NCBI GenBank assembly: GCA_026713745.1
Contig: JAPONU010000446.1
Span: 1 to 11,392, forward strand
Direction of reading: 5' to 3'
DNA length: 11,392 nucleotides
DNA from: a bacterium
GTDB taxonomy: Bacteria > Actinomycetota > Acidimicrobiia > Acidimicrobiales > CATQHL01
This document shows, piece by piece, positions 7,536 through 11,392 of this stretch. The translations under genes were made by a program, and so were the position numbers. Numbering within the stretch: position 1 is the stretch's first letter; each line of letters begins with the position of its first letter. The notes below the pieces were generated by a model. That model saw nothing but the letters and a program-made list of their open reading frames with translations, was not told where the DNA came from and ran no database searches.

Positions 7536-9184
7536 ACCACCTCCACCGCCACCGCCGCGTCACCGCTGAACTGCAGGCGCGGGTTGCGGCCCTCGACCCG
7601 GTCCAGGGCCGCGTCCATGAGGGCGGCGAACAGCGGAGCCGGGCGGTTGGGGCGGCTCTGGAACTCGGGGTGTGCCTGGGTGCCGACCCAGAACGGATGC
7701 CCCTCCAACTCCACGAACTCAACCAGCAAACCGTCGGGCGACACACCCGAGCAGACGAGTCCGGCCGATTCCACCTGCTCCCGGTAGGCGGGATTGAACT
7801 CGTAGCGGTGCCGGTGGCGCTCGGACACAACCTCGCTGCCGTACATCTCGGCCACCTGGCTACCGGGGCGCAGCTTCGCCACATACGAGCCCAGGCGCAT
7901 GGTGCCGCCCTTGTGTGTGACCTTGCGCTGCTCCTCCATGAGGCAGATCACCGGATGCGGCGTGCGGGAATCGAACTCGGTGGAGTGCGCCCCGGCCAGT
8001 CCCAGCACGTTGCGAGCGAACTCCACGGTCATGACCTGCATGCCCAGGCACAGCCCCAGGCAGGGGATGCCCCGCTCCCGGGCGTAGGAGGCCGCCGCGA
8101 TCTTGCCCTCGATGCCCCGCGAGCCGAACCCGCCGGGGATGACGATGCCCTCCAGGTCCTCGAGGCGGCGCGAGGTGAGCAGACCCTCCACCTCCTCGGC
8201 GGGGATCCAATCGATCTCCACCTTGGCCCCTCGGGAGCAGGCGGCGTGACGCAGCGCCTCGGCCACCGACAGGTAAGCGTCGATGAGGCGCACGTACTTG
8301 CCGACCAACCCGATTCGCACCACGCCGGTGGCATTGTGGGTGCGCTCGCTGAGAAGCTGCCAGCTGCTCAGGTCGGGCTCGCTGTCGAAGCCGAGCAGGT
8401 CACCCACGACCGCGTCGAGGTTCTCGTCGTGCAGGATCAGCGGCAGGTCGTAGATGCTGCCGGCGTCGGCGGCGTTCACCACCGCGGAGATGGGCACGTC
8501 GCAGAGGTTGGAGATCTTGCGCTTCAGGTCGTCGGAGATGGGAGTGTCGCTGCGGCAGACGATCACGTCGGGCTGGATGCCGCGGCTGCGCAACTCGGTG
8601 ACCGAGTGCTGGGTGGGCTTGGTCTTGTGCTCGCCGGTGGGGCCGATGAGCGGCACCAGAGTGACGTGCACGTAGCACACGTTGCGCCGGCCAACGTCGA
8701 GGCGGAACTGGCGGATGGCCTCCAGGAACGGCAGGATCTCGATGTCGCCGACGGTGCCGCCGATCTCGGTGATGGCCACGTCCACGTCGGGGCGGGCCAC
8801 GCCAAGGATCCGCCGCTTGATCTCGTCGGTGATGTGGGGGATGACCTGCACGGTGCCGCCGAGGTAGTCGCCGCGCCGCTCGGCCTCCAGCACCGCCGAG
8901 TAGATCCCGCCGGTGGTGGCGTTGGACTCCTGGGTGAGGTTCTCGTCGATGAACCGCTCGTAGTGGCCGAGATCCAGGTCGGTCTCGCCACCGTCGATGG
9001 TGACGAACACCTCTCCGTGCTCGAAGGGATTCATGGTGCCCGGGTCCACATTGATGTACGGATCCAGCTTCTGCATGGTCACGCGCAGGCCACGGGCTTT
9101 CAGAAGTGCACCCAGCGAAGAGGCCGTCAGACCCTTGCCCAGCGAACTCGCCACACCGCCCGTCACGAAGATGTGCTTCGTCAC
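7532..9184 (-). CDS. pyrG: CTP synthase
   Basis: Makes CTP from UTP with ATP and glutamine-derived ammonia. The 550 residues form an N-terminal synthase domain and a C-terminal class I glutamine amidotransferase domain. The synthase domain begins KHIFVTGGVASSLGKGL (3-19, P-loop), with metal-site residues Asp71 and Glu140 (AITEIGGTVGDIE) and UTP-site GPTGEHKTKPTQHSV (181-195). The amidotransferase has an oxyanion loop GGFGSRG (351-357), nucleophile Cys379 (GLCLGMQ), His505 and Glu507 (AHPEF). Start is GTG at 9184, matching the conserved family N-terminus. The frame stays open upstream to 9370, but that extension is not CTP synthase sequence. A TAGGCT 8 bases before the start could be its -10. 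Confidence 0.97.
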   Translation of the reverse strand: MTKHIFVTGGVASSLGKGLTASSLGALLKARGLRVTMQKLDPYINVDPGTMNPFEHGEVFVTIDGGETDLDLGHYERFIDENLTQESNATTGGIYSAVLEAERRGDYLGGTVQVIPHITDEIKRRILGVARPDVDVAITEIGGTVGDIEILPFLEAIRQFRLDVGRRNVCYVHVTLVPLIGPTGEHKTKPTQHSVTELRSRGIQPDVIVCRSDTPISDDLKRKISNLCDVPISAVVNAADAGSIYDLPLILHDENLDAVVGDLLGFDSEPDLSSWQLLSERTHNATGVVRIGLVGKYVRLIDAYLSVAEALRHAACSRGAKVEIDWIPAEEVEGLLTSRRLEDLEGIVIPGGFGSRGIEGKIAAASYARERGIPCLGLCLGMQVMTVEFARNVLGLAGAHSTEFDSRTPHPVICLMEEQRKVTHKGGTMRLGSYVAKLRPGSQVAEMYGSEVVSERHRHRYEFNPAYREQVESAGLVCSGVSPDGLLVEFVELEGHPFWVGTQAHPEFQSRPNRPAPLFAALMDAALDRVEGRNPRLQFSGDAAVAVEVV

Positions 9185-9370
9185 GGGATGCCAGCCTACT
9201 TCAACGTTCGGCCCTGTTGTGCCACCGCCACCGCGCCACCCGCTTCCCTGAGCGCTACCCCGCCGCGACGCGGAGTGTGACGACGCCATCGCCAAGTGCT
9301 GACCCTCCAACTCCTCGGGAAGAGCACCCGCCAGAGCGCGGATGGCCAGGTACTGGTCGCAGATGAGCAC
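9185..9370 (-). pseudogene. Possible toxin-like gene fragment, N-terminus only
   Basis: From a GTG at 9370 the frame reads VLICDQYLAIRALAGALPEE and continues LEGQHLA to about 9290. It then becomes low-complexity Ser/Gly/Arg sequence and runs in frame into pyrG. The first 28 or so residues look like real protein (mixed hydrophobic and acidic, sensible codons) and begin 11 bases after the stop of the 91-residue gene, as the second gene of a pair would. I do not recognise the family with confidence. The likely history is that the gene's remainder was lost when accessory DNA was joined to the pyrG upstream region. It could instead be chance open frame, so confidence is low. Confidence 0.3.
9193..9198 (-). 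promoter_or_regulatory. Possible -10 element of pyrG
   Basis: TAGGCT fits TANNNT and ends 8 bases before the pyrG GTG. No Shine-Dalgarno sequence stands between them, which would give an almost leaderless transcript. Weak evidence, based on one short motif. Confidence 0.25.
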
Positions 9371-9381
9371 CGTTGGACGGG

Positions 9382-9657
9382 CTAGATGTCCAGGCCCGAC
9401 AAGTCCGCGCGCGAGTCCTCGACACCCGGGGCCGGATCATTGCCGAAGCTCTCCAAGGCTGCGGCGGAACCGAAGTCATCGGTCACGATCTGCCGGAAGA
9501 GATCAACCAGGTCGTCGCCCGCAAGCATCGCGAGCATCACCGCTCGATCCTCAGCGGCGATGCTCGAGGATCCGCACGCTCGCACCTTCGCGTCGGCGAC
9601 ATCCGTCACGTCAACAACCCTACCAGCCTCGAATACGAGGTCGCCCACTCTCGACAC
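9382..9657 (-). CDS. Unknown 91-residue acidic protein
   Basis: Family not recognised. From the GTG at 9657 the product has 91 residues, starting VSRVGDLVFEAGRVVDVTDV and ending LSGLDI. It is acidic, with an alternating Val/Asp first third, a helical-looking centre (DRAVMLAMLAGDDLVDLFRQIV, about residues 37-58) and an Asp-rich tail. About three quarters of third codon positions are G or C and first positions are G-rich, as in real genes here. GGGGGAG (9667-9661) sits 3 bases before this GTG and 12 before an alternative in-frame GTG at 9648. Size, acidity and a candidate downstream partner 11 bases away suggest an antitoxin-like first gene of a pair; this is inference only. Confidence 0.5.
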   Translation of the reverse strand: MSRVGDLVFEAGRVVDVTDVADAKVRACGSSSIAAEDRAVMLAMLAGDDLVDLFRQIVTDDFGSAAALESFGNDPAPGVEDSRADLSGLDI

Positions 9658-9746
9658 CGACTCCCCCAGACACCGCCACCGGGTTCTTCGCGCCTGACTG
9701 GAGCGCCGACTCCTGTAGAGCCAAGTTCGTTCGGCCGTGGAATGGC

Positions 9747-9820
9747 CTGTGTGTGGACGGTGAAGGCTTGGCGGCGGTCGCGGCCGAACCGGTAGATCGG
9801 GTAGTCCGGTCGAAGGAGAT
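9747..9820 (-). pseudogene. Possible C-terminal remnant of a PIN-type toxin
   Basis: TISFDR (up to 9806) followed, after a one-base slip, by DYPIYRFGRDRRQAFTV resembles the last strand and tail of VapC-like PIN proteins, where a late Asp lies in a (S/A)FDxDF/Y context. It directly follows the broken antitoxin, where a toxin is expected, but the toxin body is missing. No upstream PIN acidic residues are present. This is weak and could be coincidence. Confidence 0.25.
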
Positions 9821-9883
9821 CGTCTCGGCCATGGCCCCCTTGCGGTTGACGGCGATGTCGCCGCCGCCGGAGTCCCCAATGCC

Positions 9884-9911
9884 GGCGACATCGGAGATGT
9901 CGGTGCGAGGG
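9884..9911. repeat. 28-bp direct repeat, copy 1
   Basis: Identical to 9957-9984 and separated from it by 45 bp of unrelated sequence. It contains a 7-base inverted repeat CGACATC-GGA-GATGTCG (9886-9902). It lies inside the antitoxin pseudogene, and its minus-strand coding sense is TDISDVA. Confidence 0.9.
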
Positions 9912-9956
9912 GGTGCGCGTGCTCCAGGTCACCCAGGCCGACGAGTGGGACACCCT

Positions 9957-9984
9957 GGCGACATCGGAGATGTCGGTGCGAGGG
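9957..9984. repeat. 28-bp direct repeat, copy 2
   Basis: Exact second copy of 9884-9911, with flanking bases that differ on both sides. This copy is in frame with the intact N-terminal half of the antitoxin; the other is in frame with the displaced C-terminal half. The 73-bp offset is not a multiple of three. Confidence 0.9.
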
Positions 9985-10098
9985 CCGGCCTGCTGCAGGT
10001 CGCGCTCAACGAGACGGCGGATGTACTCAGCCATGCTGATGCCCGACTCGGTCGCCCTGTGCTTCACAAGCGCGTGCTGTTCGGAATCGAGAGGAATC

Positions 10099-10123
10099 TG
10101 TATATGCATGATAATACATCATA
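10099..10123 (-). promoter_or_regulatory. AT-rich promoter/operator of the antitoxin gene
   Basis: TATGAT (10123-10118) is close to a consensus -10 and ends 8 bases before the ATG at 10109. Two overlapping inverted repeats occur here: ATGAT/ATCAT with a 5-base gap, and TGTAT (10099-10103)/ATACA (10114-10118) with a 10-base gap. This short AT-rich patch stands out in very GC-rich DNA. Ribbon-helix-helix antitoxins commonly repress their own promoter through such repeats. Confidence 0.45.
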
Positions 10124-10200
10124 AGGCACTACTACTTCCAGCCCGGTGCCCGCCCCATCCTCTCGCTCGACAAGAGTCACACAGCTTCGATTCGCTCGCC

Positions 10201-10446
10201 GTGTCGCACGGCGGCGGTACGGCTCGTGGTGTGACCGATCCGGGTGGCGGTGAGTTGTTCATCGTCGACAACAGCATCTCGGGGTGGACGGTGCTGGAGT
10301 ATCTGCGCCAGTGGACCGACGTGGCGCGGTCGTTCGACATCACCACGGGGTTCTTCGAGATCGGGGCGCTGCTCGCTCTGGACGGAAAGTGGCAGCAGGT
10401 CGAGAAGGTGCGGATCCTGAATGGAACTTCGAGGTATCTGGCCTGA
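10201..10446 (+). pseudogene. N-terminal fragment of a PLD-type helicase/nuclease protein
   Basis: The frame from GTG 10201 or, more likely, GTG 10231 (VTDPGGGELFIVDNS) contains WTVLEYLRQWTDVARSFDIT, TGFFEIGALLALDGKW and EKVRIL. This is the characteristic start of large helicase proteins with an N-terminal phospholipase D-like domain that occur in bacterial defence regions. The family then continues with a Gly-Asp-Glu segment and many hundreds of residues; here similarity ends after RIL at about 10418, and a stop occurs at 10444-10446. Only about 65 residues remain, so the protein cannot work. Codon use and GC3 are normal for the genome. Family assignment rests on motif recognition without a search. 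Confidence 0.6.
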
Positions 10447-10595
10447 AGGTCATCAACTCCTGGCTCGGCTACCGCATGAAGACGCGCAAGGGCCGCACGT
10501 CCAGCCCCTCGACGAAGTCCGACCCACTCGCTGGACCCAGAGCGGCGAACCCCTCCGCCTCCTCGCCATCCTCGAACACACCATTGAAGTAACCC

Positions 10596-10631
10596 TCGCC
10601 GCCGCGCTCGTCGGCGAGGTCCTCGCCAGTC
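10596..10631. repeat. 36-bp imperfect direct repeat, copy 1
   Basis: Matches 10670-10705 at 34 of 36 positions. It codes AAALVGEVLAS in the upstream reading frame of the type ISP remnant. Confidence 0.85.
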
Positions 10632-10669
10632 GTGATGACTCGATGGGTTCGCCGTCGAAGACGTCCAGT

Positions 10670-10705
10670 TCGCCGCCGCCCTCGTCGGCGAGATCCTCGC
10701 CAGTC
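10670..10705. repeat. 36-bp imperfect direct repeat, copy 2
   Basis: Second copy, 74 bp downstream of the first, coding AAALVGEILAS in a different frame that continues to the natural-looking C-terminus. The spacer is 38 bp. Confidence 0.85.
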
Positions 10706-10852
10706 CCCTGATCCCCGCCACCGTCCTACCCAAACCGACTTCCGACCAACGCAAGCCCCTCAGGTCGCCTTGACCCTCGCCCAGTCCCTCCACCACATCC
10801 AACGCCATAGTGCCCGCATGAGTGCGCGGTGCGGCGGCGATGACTCACCGAG

Positions 10853-11104
10853 ATGGAGTGGATACTCACCGCGCACGCCCGGCACACCATGGCGGAGCGG
10901 GGCGTATCGGTCGCCTGGGTGCAGCGGACCGTGGAGGCGCCCGCGCTACCGAACCGAGATCCCTACGATGAAGAGGTTGAGGGCTCCTACCTACCCATCG
11001 CCGAGCGCGGCAATCGAGTGCTGCGAGTGGCGCTGAACGTCACCTCGGATCCGTGGCGGGCGGTGACCGTGTTCTTCGACCGTGCGACGCGAGGTGAACT
11101 GTGA
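10853..11104 (+). CDS. DUF4258 family protein, toxin-like
   Basis: The 83-residue product begins MEWILTAHARHTMAERGVS and continues VAWVQRTVEAPALPNRDPYD. It contains GNRVLRVALNVTSDP and ends AVTVFFDRATRGEL. This matches the DUF4258 pattern: an N-terminal (T)xHAxxRMxxRG-like helix with a His, then strands ending in a TxxxD element. The family is thought to share a RelE-like fold and often sits next to DUF2283 or other antitoxin-like genes. The ATG at 10853 is the only start after an in-frame stop at 10841, and no clear ribosome site precedes it. The stop overlaps the next gene's GTG (GTGA). The gene looks intact, but its partner is cut short. Molecular activity is unproven. Confidence 0.75.
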   Translation: MEWILTAHARHTMAERGVSVAWVQRTVEAPALPNRDPYDEEVEGSYLPIAERGNRVLRVALNVTSDPWRAVTVFFDRATRGEL

Positions 11105-11160
11105 GACTCCGAGTCGATACCCGGGCCGATGCCCTGTACCTGAGGCTAGGAGACTGGTGA
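11101..11160 (+). pseudogene. DUF2283 family protein, truncated by insertion
   Basis: From the GTG at 11101, after GAGGTG (11091-11096), the product reads VRLRVDTRADALYLRLGDW and stops at 11158-11160. VRxDxxADALYLRL is the N-terminal signature of DUF2283, whose members run to about 60-70 residues with a Gly-Val-(I/V)-(L/V)-Asp-hydrophobic middle that is absent here. Sequence after about 11154 differs in composition and leads into a transposase, so the insertion element probably cut the gene. It is coupled to the DUF4258 gene by a GTGA overlap. Confidence 0.65.
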
Positions 11161-11392
11161 GTAATTCGGGGTGGAAAGGCTCGCGTTTTGGTGCGGGGTG
11201 TGGGATCTTGGGGGTATGCAGGGTTCTGAGCGTGTGGATCGGGAGTTGTTCGACGCTTTCGCGGTTTGCGGGGGTCTGGTTCGGGAGGGGTCGGTGTACC
11301 GGTTCTTGGCTGAGCATCGCCGGGAGTTGTTTCCCGACGGGTTGTTCGCTGATTTGTTCTCGGGGCGGGGCAGGCCGTCTCAGCCGGCGTCG
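11155..11392 (+). mobile_element. Left end of an IS1182-family insertion sequence
   Basis: The element includes the start of a transposase gene at 11216 and probably begins within a few bases of 11155, where the DUF2283 coding similarity stops. The right end, terminal inverted repeat partner and target duplication lie outside the window, so the exact boundary is an estimate. The leader (11161-11215) is G-rich with runs of T, unlike the genes to the left. Confidence 0.55.
11216..11392 (+). CDS. Transposase, IS1182 family, N-terminal part
   Basis: An open frame of 59 residues from the ATG at 11216 continues past the right edge. DRELFDAFAVCGGLVREGSV, YRFLAEHRRELFPDGLFADL and FSGRGRPSQPAS match the N-terminal (DUF772-type) region of actinobacterial IS1182-family transposases, which precedes the DDE catalytic domain outside this window. 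Codon use (many TTG, GTT, GGG) differs from the housekeeping genes, in keeping with a mobile gene. No ribosome binding site is obvious beyond a G-run touching the ATG. Whether the gene is intact cannot be judged. Confidence 0.8.
   Translation, partial: MQGSERVDRELFDAFAVCGGLVREGSVYRFLAEHRRELFPDGLFADLFSGRGRPSQPAS

Larger units (their letters stand above)
9806..10109 (-). pseudogene. Ribbon-helix-helix (VapB-like) antitoxin gene, broken
   Basis: From the ATG at 10109 the first 51 residues read MHIQIPLDSEQHALVKHRAT then ESGISMAEYIRRLVERDLQQ. This is a classic ribbon-helix-helix DNA-binding domain (strand 1-7, helices about 9-22 and 25-40) of the antitoxin type. After DISDVA the frame is lost because a 73-bp segment is inserted between two perfect 28-bp repeats. 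Omitting one repeat plus spacer restores the continuation GIGDSGGGDIAVNRKGAMAE, which resembles antitoxin tails. A further one-base frame slip follows at about 9806. As it stands the gene would yield the DNA-binding domain with an unrelated basic tail. No intact toxin follows. Confidence 0.6.
10419..10773 (+). pseudogene. C-terminal fragment of a type ISP restriction-modification enzyme
   Basis: Starting abruptly at about 10419 the sequence reads EWNFEVSGLKVINSWLGYRM then KTRKGRTSSP, the target-recognition/C-terminal signature of type ISP (single-polypeptide) restriction-modification enzymes. After a C-run at 10505-10508 the frame slips and continues LDEVRPTRWT and LRLLAILEHTIEV. A second shift, caused by a repeat-bounded 74-bp insertion, leads to EILASPLIPATVLPKPTSD and the stop at 10771-10773. 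The family's nuclease, helicase and methyltransferase parts are all missing. Three frames are needed to read it, so it is dead. Whole enzymes of this family exceed 1000 residues. Confidence 0.6.

Noticed and set aside
7670..9280. A 536-codon open frame on the plus strand opposite pyrG
   Set aside because: Mirror image of the CTP synthase coding sequence, with a repetitive His/Ala/Asp/Val composition and no family signature.
9373..9795. A 140-codon plus-strand frame opposite the 91-residue gene
   Set aside because: It looks partly protein-like, but the minus-strand frame has better codon bias, a ribosome site and a pair-like layout. I could not exclude it fully.
9886..9975. Short palindromes CGACATC-GGA-GATGTCG in both 28-bp repeats, considered as a CRISPR or operator array
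   Set aside because: There are only two copies with a single 45-bp spacer, they lie in coding sequence (TDISDVA), and there are no cas genes, so neither a CRISPR nor an established operator.
10119..10808. A 229-codon minus-strand frame opposite the defence-gene remnants
   Set aside because: The plus strand carries recognisable PLD-helicase and type ISP sequence there; the minus product is low-complexity.
1..11392. tRNA, rRNA and riboswitch candidates
   Set aside because: I saw no cloverleaf, rRNA or riboswitch signature by eye; intergenic space outside the accessory region is too short for most.

Overview
The window is GC-rich DNA with strongly G/C-biased third codon positions. It carries an actinobacterial-type housekeeping block followed by about 2 kb of decayed accessory DNA. 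I infer a member of Actinomycetota. The gene content and order, with chromosome-segregation genes beside aromatic amino acid genes, an AroH-type chorismate mutase and leaderless-looking promoters, would fit an Acidimicrobiia-like lineage, but I cannot prove the class from sequence alone.

Region 1 (1-5393, all minus strand) is a compact unit read in the order scpA, scpB, a RluB-type pseudouridine synthase gene, aroH, tyrA, aroA, cmk. Junctions overlap by 1-4 bases or are only 3-48 bases apart. ScpA and ScpB are the kleisin and accessory subunits of the SMC chromosome-segregation complex. AroA (EPSP synthase), AroH (chorismate mutase) and TyrA (prephenate dehydrogenase with an ACT domain) cover the last part of the shikimate pathway and the tyrosine branch. 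Cmk (cytidylate kinase) runs off the left edge.

Region 2 (5394-9184) holds trpS on the plus strand, diverging from scpA and converging on a xerD-like tyrosine recombinase gene. The recombinase gene lies 4 bases inside the end of pyrG (CTP synthase). The scpA/trpS intergenic region shows a TANNNT -10 motif exactly 6 bases before each start codon, which suggests two leaderless transcripts.

Region 3 (9185-11392) is a gene graveyard of defence and toxin-antitoxin remnants. From left to right it holds: a toxin-like N-terminal fragment abutting pyrG; a possibly intact 91-residue gene of unknown family; a ribbon-helix-helix antitoxin gene broken by a 73-bp repeat-bounded insertion; the N-terminus of a PLD-type helicase/nuclease protein joined to the C-terminus of a type ISP restriction-modification enzyme; a DUF4258 gene; a DUF2283 partner cut short after 19 residues; and the start of an IS1182-family transposase. 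No intact novel system is visible. The most interesting material is the pattern of decay, with repeated fusions, frameshifts and two repeat-bounded insertions of 73 and 74 bp, and the unassigned small gene pair next to pyrG.
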